Assembly: GCA_949155905.1 (NCBI GenBank)
Contig: CASCWU010000008.1
Location: forward strand, 1 to 60,638
Length of the DNA: 60,638 nucleotides
Reading direction: 5' to 3'
Origin: an uncultured Lachnospiraceae bacterium
GTDB lineage: Bacteria; Bacillota; Clostridia; Lachnospirales; Lachnospiraceae
The notes under the pieces were generated by a model, which saw only the letters and a list, made by a program, of their open reading frames with translations, was not told the origin of the DNA and made no database searches. Shown here piece by piece: positions 17,648 to 25,819 of this stretch. The translations under genes and the position numbers were made by a program. Positions within the stretch are counted from its first letter, which is position 1; every line of letters starts with the position of its first letter.

Positions 17648-19285
17648 TTAAATAATCTTATTTTTCTTTAAATATTCAATCGTCTCGCGGTTGTTTCTGG
17701 TAATTTTGAAAATTTTTATGATATTTTCCATGGCATCGTCCGAGCGCGACGAACTAAGCGCCCGTTTCATCAAAAGGTTGGCGGCTGCCTCCTCCTGGTT
17801 AAACAACAGATCATCCCGTCTGGTGCTGGATTTTGCCAGATCAATCGCCGGGAAAATCTTTTTTTCCGACAGCCCGCGGTCTAAGACAATTTCCATATTA
17901 CCGGTTCCTTTAAATTCCTCGAACACCACATCATCCATCCGGCTCCCAGTCTCGACCAGCGCTGTCGCCAAAATTGTCAGGCTCCCGCCCTCTCTCATAT
18001 TTCTGGCTGCACCGAAAAAGCGTTTCGGCATATGGAGTGCCGCCGGATCCAGACCGCCGGAAAGCGTCCGTCCGCTTGGCTGTACTGTCAGGTTGTAGGC
18101 TCTGGCCAGTCTTGTAATACTGTCAAGCAAAATCACAACATCCTTTTTATGCTCGACCAAACGCTTTGCCCTCTCAATCACCATCTCCGATACCCGCTTA
18201 TGATTTTCCGGCAGCTCGTCAAAGGTAGAGTAGATAACCTCAACCTTGCTCCCTTCAATGGATTCCTTCATATCCGTCACTTCCTCCGGACGCTCGTCGA
18301 TCAACAAAATCAGCAAATACATATCTGGATAATTTTTCGTAATAGAACGGGCCACCTGCTTTAATAGCGTCGTCTTTCCTGCCTTTGGCTGAGAAACGAT
18401 CATTCCTCTTTGCCCCTTGCCAATCGGTGAAAGCAAATCCACCATCCGCATGGCCAGAACATTCTCCCCCGGAGTCTCTAAGCGCAGACGCCGGTTCGGA
18501 AAAATCGGTGTCAGATCCTCAAATTTAGGACGCCTTCCGGCATCCGCCGGATGAAAGCCATTGACGGATTTTAAATACAGCAGGGCGCTGAATTTTTCAT
18601 TCTGGCTTCGGATTCTGGTATTTCCTATAATGATATCTCCGGTTTTTAAATTAAAACGCCGGATTTGGGCAGGGGATACATATACATCATTTTCTCCTGG
18701 CAAATAATTGTCACAGCGGATAAATCCATATCCGTCCGACATTACCTCTAAAATACCCTCCTTGGTTTCTCCGCTGTCCAGGGCCGCTATCTCTGAAGGC
18801 TCCTCCGGAATATAGCTGCGCCGCACAGGACGTACCTCCCCTTGTGACGAAGTCTCCTGCTCCCCTCTCGTATGCTCGCTTCTCCCCTGGTCAGCCCTCG
18901 TATAGTCCGGGCGTGTCTGCTCTCCTCTGACACTTTCCCTGCCTCCGGCCTCTGCACGCGCCGGCTCGGTTCTGACAGGCTGCGCGGTTCTGGAAAAGGA
19001 ATGCTGGTTCGTGCGGCCTGCTGTATAGCTCTGATTCCGCACTGGCTCCCGTTTGACTGGCTCCCGTCTGACTGGTTCCTCTCTGACCGTCTTTTTTTCC
19101 GGGACAGCAGTTGGTTCTGCTTCCCTTCCGGCGGCGCTCTTAGGCTCGGACGCTTCTGCCGCAGTATTCTCACTTGCCTTCAGCAGCTCTACCAACTGCG
19201 GCTTTGTCATCGTGGAATACCCCTTCCTGTTCTGTTCCTTTGCCAGCTTCTTCAATGCTTCTTTTGACATGCTTTCATAATCCAT
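17648..19285 (-). CDS. rho: Transcription termination factor Rho with disordered insert
   Basis: Hexameric RNA-dependent ATPase that ends transcription. Residues 1-35 form the Rho_N fold (MSKEALKKLAKEQNRKG). Residues about 38-160 are an inserted, disordered segment rich in Arg, Glu, Thr and Ser, with REPVRREPVKREPVR repeats. The cold-shock-type RNA-binding domain follows (about 163-240, GYGFIRCDNYLPGENDVYVS), then the RecA-like motor with Walker A SQPKAGKTTLLKQ, LLIDERPEEV, LLDSITRLARAYN and the Q-loop/R-loop region. AAAGGAG lies seven bases before the ATG. The 5' leader holds its own intrinsic terminator. Confidence 0.96.
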   Translation of the reverse strand: MDYESMSKEALKKLAKEQNRKGYSTMTKPQLVELLKASENTAAEASEPKSAAGREAEPTAVPEKKTVREEPVRREPVKREPVRNQSYTAGRTNQHSFSRTAQPVRTEPARAEAGGRESVRGEQTRPDYTRADQGRSEHTRGEQETSSQGEVRPVRRSYIPEEPSEIAALDSGETKEGILEVMSDGYGFIRCDNYLPGENDVYVSPAQIRRFNLKTGDIIIGNTRIRSQNEKFSALLYLKSVNGFHPADAGRRPKFEDLTPIFPNRRLRLETPGENVLAMRMVDLLSPIGKGQRGMIVSQPKAGKTTLLKQVARSITKNYPDMYLLILLIDERPEEVTDMKESIEGSKVEVIYSTFDELPENHKRVSEMVIERAKRLVEHKKDVVILLDSITRLARAYNLTVQPSGRTLSGGLDPAALHMPKRFFGAARNMREGGSLTILATALVETGSRMDDVVFEEFKGTGNMEIVLDRGLSEKKIFPAIDLAKSSTRRDDLLFNQEEAAANLLMKRALSSSRSDDAMENIIKIFKITRNNRETIEYLKKNKII

Positions 19286-19377
19286 ACGTTTTCTCCTTTA
19301 CTTTTCCATTTCCAACAGTTGGTATCCTTTATTCTGCTAATAGGAATATCTGACGAAGTGTCTGACGATCTCACGAT

Positions 19378-19410
19378 TTATCCTAGAGACTGTTGTAATT
19401 GATTTCTCAT
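19378..19410 (-). CDS. Possible leader peptide in the rho 5' region
   Basis: A 10-codon frame (MRNQLQQSLG, stop) begins after a GGAG at suitable distance and ends about 90 bases before the rho start. It lies downstream of an intrinsic terminator in the same leader. Three of its ten residues are glutamine. Translation is not shown by anything but the ribosome-binding-like sequence. Confidence 0.22.
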   Translation of the reverse strand: MRNQLQQSLG

Positions 19411-19437
19411 TTTTTCTCCGAACTCTCCTTATGTTAT

Positions 19438-19464
19438 GATAAAAAGTCCTCCGGGCAGGAGAAC
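19438..19464 (-). terminator. Intrinsic terminator inside the rho leader
   Basis: On the minus strand GTTCTCC, a five-base loop and GGAGGAC (19446-19452 pairing with 19458-19464, one G-U) are followed directly by TTTTT. It lies between the predicted rho promoter at 19576-19604 and the rho start, with no gene in between, so it can only act on the rho leader transcript. Confidence 0.62.
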
Positions 19465-19575
19465 GCATTTGTGTGTATACACACTTACGCGCATAAGGAA
19501 ATGCCCCGGCGCTGGAATTCTGCTTCATAGAATTCTGTTTCCTAAAATTCATGAAATAACAATAGCCTTACATTC

Positions 19576-19604
19576 ATTATACCATGTTTTTTTTAAAATG
19601 CAAA
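19576..19604 (-). promoter_or_regulatory. Predicted rho promoter
   Basis: Minus strand: -35 TTTGCA (19599-19604), 17-base spacer, -10 TATAAT (19576-19581). The transcript would have a leader of about 280 nt holding a GAATTC hairpin, the palindrome GTGTGTATACACAC (19471-19484) and the intrinsic terminator at 19438-19464. The 19286-19681 gap is fully taken by this leader and the divergent malic enzyme promoter. Confidence 0.5.
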
Positions 19605-19619
19605 GAAAAAGTTGCCTTC

Positions 19620-19648
19620 TTGACTTCCTATTTCTCAAATGATATGAT
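19620..19648 (+). promoter_or_regulatory. Predicted malic enzyme promoter
   Basis: TTGACT (19620-19625), a 17-base spacer and TATGAT (19643-19648) form a near-consensus sigma-A promoter, about 30 bases before a GGAGGG ribosome binding site and the ATG at 19682. Confidence 0.65.
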
Positions 19649-19681
19649 TATCCTAATTTCACGAATGGAGGGATTCATCCT

Positions 19682-20830
19682 ATGGATAAAAAAGAGCAAG
19701 CACTTCAGTTACATAAGGAATGGGGCGGAAAGCTAGAGCTGACTGCCAAATGTCCGGTCGCTTCCCGCGAAGATCTGGCTATCGCCTATACACCAGGCGT
19801 AGCAGAGCCGTGTAAGGTCATTGCAGAGCATCCGGAAGCCGCCTACGAATATACCATCAAATCCAACACGGTCGCCGTTATCTCCGATGGCAGCGCCGTA
19901 TTAGGCTTAGGCAACATCGGAGCGGCAGCCGCTATGCCGGTTATGGAAGGGAAGGCGGTATTGTTTAAAGAATTCGGCGGTGTCAATGCCTTTCCCATCT
20001 GCCTAGACACTCAGGACACCGAGGAAATCATTGAAACCGTCGTACGGATTGCACCGGCATTCGGCGGTATCAACCTGGAGGATATCTCTGCCCCTCGCTG
20101 CTTTGAAATCGAAGCCAGACTAAAGGAGCGGCTCCATATTCCGGTTTTCCATGACGATCAGCACGGTACGGCTATCGTTGTGTTAGCCGGGGTTATCAAT
20201 GCTCTCAAAGTAACTGGCAAGCGCAAGGAGGACTGCCAGGTTGTCGTAAACGGAGCAGGCTCTGCTGGAATTGCCATCGCCAAGCTGCTGCTCCGGTATG
20301 GCTTCCTGCATTTGATTCTCTGTGACAAATCCGGAATTCTCTCCAAAGAGACTCCGGATCTCAACTGGATGCAACGTCAGATGATGGATGTCACCAACCT
20401 GGAGGGCAAAACCGGAACACTGGCGGACGCTATGCGCGGCGCGGATATCTTTGTCGGTGTTTCGGCTCCTGGTATCGTATCCGAAGAGATGGTGGCGGCT
20501 ATGGCGCCGGACGCCATTCTCTTTGCTATGGCCAATCCTGTGCCGGAAATCATGCCGGATCTGGCCAAAAAAGCCGGAGCGCGGGTAGTCGGTACAGGAC
20601 GGAGCGACTTCCCGAACCAGGTCAACAACGTCGTTGCCTTCCCTGGTATTTTTAAGGGCGCACTGGAGGGACGCGCCGAGCAGATTACAGAGGAGATGAA
20701 GCTGGCGGCTGCCGTCGCGATTGCCGGACTGGTAAAGGAGGAGGAGCTGCATGAGGACAATATCATGCCGGAGCCATTCCACCCGGATGTCGCCCGTGTA
20801 GTAGCCGCCGCTGTAAAAGCACATATTTGA
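19682..20830 (+). CDS. NAD(P)-dependent malic enzyme
   Basis: Oxidative decarboxylation of malate to pyruvate and CO2. The short form of 382 residues lacks the phosphotransacetylase-like tail of larger MaeB proteins. Visible motifs: YTPGVAEPCK near the start, the GSAVLGLGNIGA and VFHDDQHGTAIV segments that hold substrate and metal ligands, and the Rossmann motif VNGAGSAGIAIAK. GGAGGG lies nine bases before the ATG. The stop overlaps the start of the next gene (TTGA). It likely links C4 acids and pyruvate, supplying NADPH. Confidence 0.93.
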   Translation: MDKKEQALQLHKEWGGKLELTAKCPVASREDLAIAYTPGVAEPCKVIAEHPEAAYEYTIKSNTVAVISDGSAVLGLGNIGAAAAMPVMEGKAVLFKEFGGVNAFPICLDTQDTEEIIETVVRIAPAFGGINLEDISAPRCFEIEARLKERLHIPVFHDDQHGTAIVVLAGVINALKVTGKRKEDCQVVVNGAGSAGIAIAKLLLRYGFLHLILCDKSGILSKETPDLNWMQRQMMDVTNLEGKTGTLADAMRGADIFVGVSAPGIVSEEMVAAMAPDAILFAMANPVPEIMPDLAKKAGARVVGTGRSDFPNQVNNVVAFPGIFKGALEGRAEQITEEMKLAAAVAIAGLVKEEELHEDNIMPEPFHPDVARVVAAAVKAHI

Positions 20831-21786
20831 GACAGGGACTACGCTGGGGAGAGGATCGGTATTATACCCTCGCCTATTATTTAAAAGAAGCCTTTGGACG
20901 ACGTTTATACAAGCTGGCCTTAGACGGCGGTATGAGCTGCCCGAACCGGGACGGAACGCTAGGCACCCGCGGCTGTATTTTCTGCAGCCGCGGCGGCTCC
21001 GGCGACTATGCTGCCAGCCGCAGCCTGCCGATATCCGAACAGATCGAGGCGGCCAAGGCCTTGATTGCCCATAAGGCGCCGCCCTCCTCTTCCCCCTCCT
21101 ATATCGCCTATTTTCAGGCCTATACCAATACCTATCCGCCAAAGGGCCAGGAGCCTCTGTCCTGGCTAAAGGAGCGTTTCCTGCCTGCGATCCGGCATCC
21201 TGAGATAGCGGTTCTTTCGATTGCCACCAGACCAGATTGCCTCTCAGATGAAATCTGCGATCTGCTGGCGGAGCTAAACCGGCTAAAGCCTGTCTGGATC
21301 GAGCTTGGTTTGCAGACGGCAAATGAAAACACGGCACGCTGGCTGCGGCGCGGTTACTGCAACGCCGTTTTTGAAGAGGCCATCCATAGGCTGTCGGCGC
21401 GTTCTCTTTCTTCTATCGTCCATCTCATTTTGGGGCTAAAGGGAGAAACTGCTTCTGATATGGTTGCTTCGGTACAATATTTGAACCGTTTTCCGATCCA
21501 TGGTGTAAAATTTCAGCTTCTTCATGTCCTCTCCGATACAGATTTGTCATTAGAACGGGACAAGCTGCATATCCTTTCAGAAGAGGAATATATTGACTGC
21601 CTGCTGTCTTGTCTGGCGGCGCTTTCTCCCTCTACTGTCGTCCATCGGATCACCGGCGACGGGCCGAAGGCCTCCCTGCTTGCTCCTGTTTGGAGTCTGG
21701 AGAAAAAACGGGTGCTAAACCATATCCGACAGGAGCTAAAGGCACAGGACATCTGGCAGGGGAAGCAGTTCGTCAGACCGTTTTAA
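20827..21786 (+). CDS. Radical SAM protein, YtqA/TIGR01212 type
   Basis: Iron-sulfur radical enzyme of 319 residues. The cluster cysteines lie in CPNRDGTLGTRGCIFC, the wide-spaced form of the motif that marks the YtqA (TIGR01212) group; the SAM-binding GG-type segment and IATRPDCLSDE follow, and LGLKGETASDM and GVKFQLLHVL are further family segments. The start is a TTG overlapping the TGA of the malic enzyme gene. The group is broadly conserved; its substrate is not known to me. Confidence 0.85.
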   Translation: MRQGLRWGEDRYYTLAYYLKEAFGRRLYKLALDGGMSCPNRDGTLGTRGCIFCSRGGSGDYAASRSLPISEQIEAAKALIAHKAPPSSSPSYIAYFQAYTNTYPPKGQEPLSWLKERFLPAIRHPEIAVLSIATRPDCLSDEICDLLAELNRLKPVWIELGLQTANENTARWLRRGYCNAVFEEAIHRLSARSLSSIVHLILGLKGETASDMVASVQYLNRFPIHGVKFQLLHVLSDTDLSLERDKLHILSEEEYIDCLLSCLAALSPSTVVHRITGDGPKASLLAPVWSLEKKRVLNHIRQELKAQDIWQGKQFVRPF

Positions 21787-21818
21787 CGGCTTGGCTTATC
21801 TCATGATGGAGGTGCGCA

Positions 21819-22364
21819 ATGCAAAACGATACGATGACCTTGTATAAGCTGATGATTCTCTATTTTCTGGATCAGGTGGATTACCCTTTGACGAATGCAC
21901 AGATCTCAGGTTTTCTGCTGGAGCAGGAATACACCAATTATTTCACGATTCAGCAGGTGATTTCCGATCTGTTGGATGCGGAACTGATTCAGTCTGAAAC
22001 CATCCGCAACAGCTCGTATTTCCGTATCACCGAGGAGGGGAAAAATACCCTGCTGTTTTTCGGCGATAAAATATCCGATGCAATCAAAGAGGATATCCTT
22101 CACTTTCTTAGGGAAAATCAACACAAGCTCCGCGCTGAGGTTTCCACTCCTGTGGATTACTACGAACAAAAGAAGGGAGAGTTTATCGTGCGCTGCCGGA
22201 TATTGGAACGGGACAGTAAGCTGCTCGATCTTTCTCTGGCTGTCCCATCGGAAGAAGCGGCTATCCAAATTTGCAATTCCTGGCCAAAGCAAAACCAGGA
22301 TATCTATGCAAAGCTGTTAAAATGGCTGGTCAAGGCGCCTTCTGACCCTTCCGGCAAGCCGTAA
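21819..22364 (+). CDS. DUF4364 family winged-helix-like protein
   Basis: A protein of 181 residues in a family I know as DUF4364, conserved in Clostridia. The N-terminal 70 residues look like a winged helix (YPLTNAQISGFLLEQEY, TIQQVISDLLDAELI, FRITEEGKNTL), followed by a mixed domain with no motif I recognise. GGAGGTG precedes the ATG. A regulatory role is plausible from the fold but its target is unknown. It ends the three-gene plus-strand unit, followed by a hairpin terminator. Confidence 0.8.
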   Translation: MQNDTMTLYKLMILYFLDQVDYPLTNAQISGFLLEQEYTNYFTIQQVISDLLDAELIQSETIRNSSYFRITEEGKNTLLFFGDKISDAIKEDILHFLRENQHKLRAEVSTPVDYYEQKKGEFIVRCRILERDSKLLDLSLAVPSEEAAIQICNSWPKQNQDIYAKLLKWLVKAPSDPSGKP

Positions 22365-22375
22365 TTTCCAAAAAA

Positions 22376-22419
22376 GGCTGTGAAAATCGGAGTTTTTCCA
22401 CCCGTATTTTTTCACAGCC
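22376..22419. terminator. Bidirectional terminator between DUF4364 and engB genes
   Basis: Perfect 11-base arms GGCTGTGAAAA (22376-22386) and TTTTCACAGCC (22409-22419) separate two convergent genes; A runs on the left and T-rich sequence on the right serve both strands. Confidence 0.7.
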
Positions 22420-22425
22420 CTTCTG

Positions 22426-23052
22426 CTATCCTTCCTTTTCGCCTTGAGCAGTCCCTTCCTCCCGGCATTCGCCTAAATTCCGGCAAATCAACTTCCAGAT
22501 TTCCTCCCGCCCCTGCTTGGTTTCCGCGGAAAACGGCACAATGACCGTCTCCTTTGTCGCTCCTAAACTCTCCCGTATCAGCTTTATCTGCTTTTCCTTT
22601 CCGCTCCGTTTGATTTTATCCAGCTTTGTCGCAATGATGACTGGCTGATAGCCCTGATATAAAATCCAGTCGTACATGATTTTATCATTCTCAGATGGAG
22701 CGTGGCGGATATCAATCAGCAAAAATACCAGCTTTAATACTTTAGACTCCTTTAAATAGCGTTCTATCATCCTTCCCCATTTTTCCCGGATCTCCTGTGA
22801 TACCTTCGCATATCCATACCCCGGCAAATCCACAAAATACAAGCTTTCATTGATATTGTAAAAATTGATCGTCTGCGTCTTTCCCGGCTGAGAGGATGTC
22901 CTGGCCAACGCCTTCCGGTTGAGCAGGGCATTGATCAGGGAGGATTTCCCTACGTTGGATTTCCCGGCAAATGCAATCTCCGGCAGTGCATTGACCGGAA
23001 TCCTGCTGGTAATTCCTATCACGGTTTCTAATGCTACAGATTTTATTTTCAT
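22426..23052 (-). CDS. engB: Ribosome biogenesis GTPase EngB/YsxC
   Basis: Essential Era-type GTPase needed for 50S subunit assembly. G1 is FAGKSNVGKSSLIN, G2 lies in the TSSQPGKTQTINFY segment, G3 is VDLPGYG and G4 ATKLDK. Length 208 residues from the ATG at 23052, which has GGAAGGGG upstream; a start seven codons earlier is open but lacks such a site. The convergent layout with the DUF4364 gene leaves it as a single transcription unit. Confidence 0.94.
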   Translation of the reverse strand: MKIKSVALETVIGITSRIPVNALPEIAFAGKSNVGKSSLINALLNRKALARTSSQPGKTQTINFYNINESLYFVDLPGYGYAKVSQEIREKWGRMIERYLKESKVLKLVFLLIDIRHAPSENDKIMYDWILYQGYQPVIIATKLDKIKRSGKEKQIKLIRESLGATKETVIVPFSAETKQGREEIWKLICRNLGECREEGTAQGEKEG

Positions 23053-23081
23053 CCTGACAGTTCCCCTTCCCATATTTCTGC

Positions 23082-23110
23082 TTGCTTTTTTTCTTATCTT
23101 CTGCTAAGAT
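23082..23110 (+). promoter_or_regulatory. Predicted promoter of the phosphofructokinase gene
   Basis: TTGCTT (23082-23087), 17 bases and TAAGAT (23105-23110), upstream of a GGAGGAA ribosome binding site and the ATG at 23168. The -35 box is weak. Confidence 0.35.
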
Positions 23111-23167
23111 AGCCTCGTATCATATAAAAATTTTTTTAATCTACTGTAAGTTTGGAGGAATCTCTTT

Positions 23168-24421
23168 ATGTCAATCCAGTATCAAAACTGTCTTATCGCA
23201 CAATCCGGCGGCCCTACGGTGGCCATCAATGCCAGCCTTGCCGGAATTCTTTCTGCTTCCAGAGCATCTGGAAAAATCGGACGGATTTACGGAGCGCTGA
23301 ATGGAATTCAGGGAGTTCTTTCCGAACGTTTCCTGGAATTAGACGCTCTTCTGACTGCTGCGCCTGACGGATTTTTGACAGCCTTAAAGCACAGTCCAGC
23401 TATGTATCTTGGCTCCTGCCGGTACAAGCTCTCTGATCCGGATACCCCTTCCTCTGATTATGCTGCCATTTTTTCCGTTCTGGAGCGGCTTCAAATCGGC
23501 TACTTTTTCTATATCGGCGGCAATGATTCTATGGATACCATAAAGAAGCTTAGTCATTACGGAGCGCTTCACCACTCTCCTATCCGCTTTATGGGAGTGC
23601 CGAAAACCATCGACAACGATCTTCCGGCAACCGACCACGCCCCTGGCTATGGCTCCGCCGCCCGTCATATCGCAGCTTCGGTATTGGAAATGGCTTACGA
23701 CACCTATATCTACAATACTCCAAGCGTCCTGATCATTGAAATCATGGGACGGGACGCCGGCTGGCTGGCGGCTGCTTCTGCTCTGGCCAGAACGAAGGAC
23801 TCCCGCGCACCTCATTTGATTTATTTGCCGGAACGAAACTTTTCAAACGAAGCCTTTTTATCGGATATCAAAGGACTTCTTTCCAGGCAAAAGCATATCG
23901 TAGTCGCTGTATCTGAGGGCATCCGATACGCTGACGGCAGCTATGTCAGCGCAGACACTGCCGCCAAGGATCAGTTCGGACATGCTACGCTAAACGGAGC
24001 CGGAAAATTCCTGGAGCATTTCATTGCCTGTGAAATCGGCTGTAAGGTACGTTCGGTAGAACTAAACATCCTCCAGCGCTGTGCTGCACACCTGGCTTCC
24101 TCTACTGATTTAGATGAAAGCTTCCGGCTGGGAGAGGCAGCTCTTAACGGCGCCTTGGAAGGCAGGAGCGGCCAAATTCCGGTCATACTCCGTCTGTCAG
24201 ATAATCCTTACCAAATTCAGCTTGCCTATACCTCATTAGATGAAATCGCCAATCAAGAAAAACATGTCCCGTCAGAGTGGATCAACGAAGCAGGCAACGA
24301 CGTCACAAATGACTTTATCCAATATGCTCTTCCTTTGATTCAGGGAATTCCTCAGCCAGTTCCGAACTGGGAAAATGGGCTTCCTGTTTTTCCGTCTGTC
24401 TGCCATTTGCTGCAAACCTGA
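23168..24421 (+). CDS. pfp: Pyrophosphate-dependent phosphofructokinase
   Basis: Phosphorylates fructose 6-phosphate, probably with PPi rather than ATP. The phosphate-donor loop reads IGGNDSMDT, with N-D in place of the Gly of ATP enzymes, and PKTIDNDL carries the lysine that marks PPi users. SGGPTVAINA is the N-terminal nucleotide/phosphate loop and EIMGRDAGWLAA the substrate motif. Length of 417 residues agrees with the single-subunit PPi type. PPi use is inferred from these residues. It makes the glycolytic step reversible, which is common in gut Clostridia. Confidence 0.9.
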   Translation: MSIQYQNCLIAQSGGPTVAINASLAGILSASRASGKIGRIYGALNGIQGVLSERFLELDALLTAAPDGFLTALKHSPAMYLGSCRYKLSDPDTPSSDYAAIFSVLERLQIGYFFYIGGNDSMDTIKKLSHYGALHHSPIRFMGVPKTIDNDLPATDHAPGYGSAARHIAASVLEMAYDTYIYNTPSVLIIEIMGRDAGWLAAASALARTKDSRAPHLIYLPERNFSNEAFLSDIKGLLSRQKHIVVAVSEGIRYADGSYVSADTAAKDQFGHATLNGAGKFLEHFIACEIGCKVRSVELNILQRCAAHLASSTDLDESFRLGEAALNGALEGRSGQIPVILRLSDNPYQIQLAYTSLDEIANQEKHVPSEWINEAGNDVTNDFIQYALPLIQGIPQPVPNWENGLPVFPSVCHLLQT

Positions 24422-24438
24422 CTCTCCGGCTTCTCCGC

Positions 24439-25434
24439 TTAAACAGTCTCAGACCCCTCTATGACATCGGCCTTTGCCATAAATTCCTCCATCAGCCGGC
24501 GCAGGCTGTCCAGATCCTCGATTTCATTTACTCTGCCGCGCAGCCTGGAGGAATGCGGATAGCCTGCTGTATACCAGGCGACATGCTTTCGCATCTCCCG
24601 GATACCGACAAATTCTCCCTTCCACTGAATCTGAAGAGCAGCATGGCGCAGTACCATTTCGGCCACCTCCCTGGCCTTTGGCTTAGAAGGAGGCTGCCCG
24701 GTCTGGCGAAAGAAACGGATCTGTTCAAACAGCCAGGGATTTCCCCTCACTCCTCGTCCAATCATAACCGCATCGCACCCCGTCTCCTCCTCCATCCGCA
24801 GTACATCCTGCGGACAGCAGACATCCCCGTTGCCAATCACCGGAATGGATACTGCCTCCTTCACCTGGCGGATGATATCCCAATCGGCCTGCCCGCTGTA
24901 ATACTGCTCTCTCGTACGCCCATGCACCGCTATTGCCGCACCGCCGGATGCTTCGACAATCCTTGCAATTTCTACTGCATTGATTTCCTCCTTGGTAAAG
25001 CCTTTTCGGATCTTAACCGTCACCGGCTTTTGAATAGCTCTGCTGACTGCCGAAACAATTTCTCCCACCCGCTTTGGCTGCCTCATCAGCGCACAGCCTT
25101 CTCCATTGTTTACGACCTTTGGAACCGGACAGCCCATATTCAAATCCAGTACATCAAAATCCCGATCCTCTATCCGCTTTGCCATTTCTGCTAAAATCAC
25201 CGGATCTTCCCCAAAGAGCTGCAGGGCAACCGGACGCTCCTTAGGCAATACCTGGAGCAAGGCTTCTGTATTTTTATTGTTGTAATAAATCCCCTTTGCA
25301 CTGACCATTTCGGTATAAAGATAATCCGCGCCCTTTTCCTTACAAAGCAAACGAAATGGCAGGTCTGTGATGCCTGCCATTGGTGCTAATACCACATTAC
25401 CGGGAATGACCACCTTGCCGATTTTTAATTCCAT
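24439..25434 (-). CDS. dusB: tRNA-dihydrouridine synthase B
   Basis: FMN enzyme that forms dihydrouridine in tRNA. VLAPMAGITDLPFR at the N-terminus, NMGCPVPKVVNNGEG with the catalytic cysteine, VKIRKG, VHGRTREQYYSG and IGNGDV all fit the DusB group and its 331-residue length. GGAGGCAAAG precedes the ATG. It heads downstream of a run of minus-strand genes (citrate synthase to the DUF gene at 25456). Confidence 0.93.
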   Translation of the reverse strand: MELKIGKVVIPGNVVLAPMAGITDLPFRLLCKEKGADYLYTEMVSAKGIYYNNKNTEALLQVLPKERPVALQLFGEDPVILAEMAKRIEDRDFDVLDLNMGCPVPKVVNNGEGCALMRQPKRVGEIVSAVSRAIQKPVTVKIRKGFTKEEINAVEIARIVEASGGAAIAVHGRTREQYYSGQADWDIIRQVKEAVSIPVIGNGDVCCPQDVLRMEEETGCDAVMIGRGVRGNPWLFEQIRFFRQTGQPPSKPKAREVAEMVLRHAALQIQWKGEFVGIREMRKHVAWYTAGYPHSSRLRGRVNEIEDLDSLRRLMEEFMAKADVIEGSETV

Positions 25435-25455
25435 CTTTGCCTCCGTCTTTTCTCA

Positions 25456-25803
25456 TTACCCTTGCATTCCTACTTCCTGTGGGCTTTTCCCCAATATAAA
25501 AACCTGATAATACAGCTCTAATGCTTCTAATAATTCCTGCCGTTCCCGCTGGATCTGCTTGACCTTGAGTACGCTGCCGATTTCATCATATAGCAAATCT
25601 CCCTCTTCTGCTGTTGTATGAAAATACAGACTTCCATCCTCCTCATACTCCAGCGTAAGGATTCCCCCTACGTCCTCGGTAAATAAGACACATAAAATCT
25701 GCAGCTCTTCCTGAATCGCCTCCGGCAGTCCACGGTATGCTTCGCCCAGGTAATACTTCTGCTCATAGGCATTTGAGACACATAAAATCTGCCTGTCTGA
25801 CAT
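25456..25803 (-). CDS. Conserved Lachnospiraceae protein (DUF6145-like)
   Basis: A protein of 115 residues that I associate with DUF6145: SNAYEQKYYLGEAYRGLP, then VLFTEDVGGILTLEYEEDG and a C-terminal ALELYYQVFILGK helix. No catalytic motif or membrane segment is visible and the function is unknown. The ATG at 25803 has AGGGAGG five bases upstream, so the 14 extra codons open to 25845 are left out. Stop is 22 bp from dusB, suggesting one transcript. Confidence 0.7.
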   Translation of the reverse strand: MSDRQILCVSNAYEQKYYLGEAYRGLPEAIQEELQILCVLFTEDVGGILTLEYEEDGSLYFHTTAEEGDLLYDEIGSVLKVKQIQRERQELLEALELYYQVFILGKSPQEVGMQG

Positions 25804-25819
25804 CTTTTCCTCCCTGTTT

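Noticed and set aside
20183..21337. Minus-strand frame of 384 codons opposite malic enzyme and the radical SAM gene
   Set aside because: It spans two well-supported plus-strand genes and its translation has no domain character.
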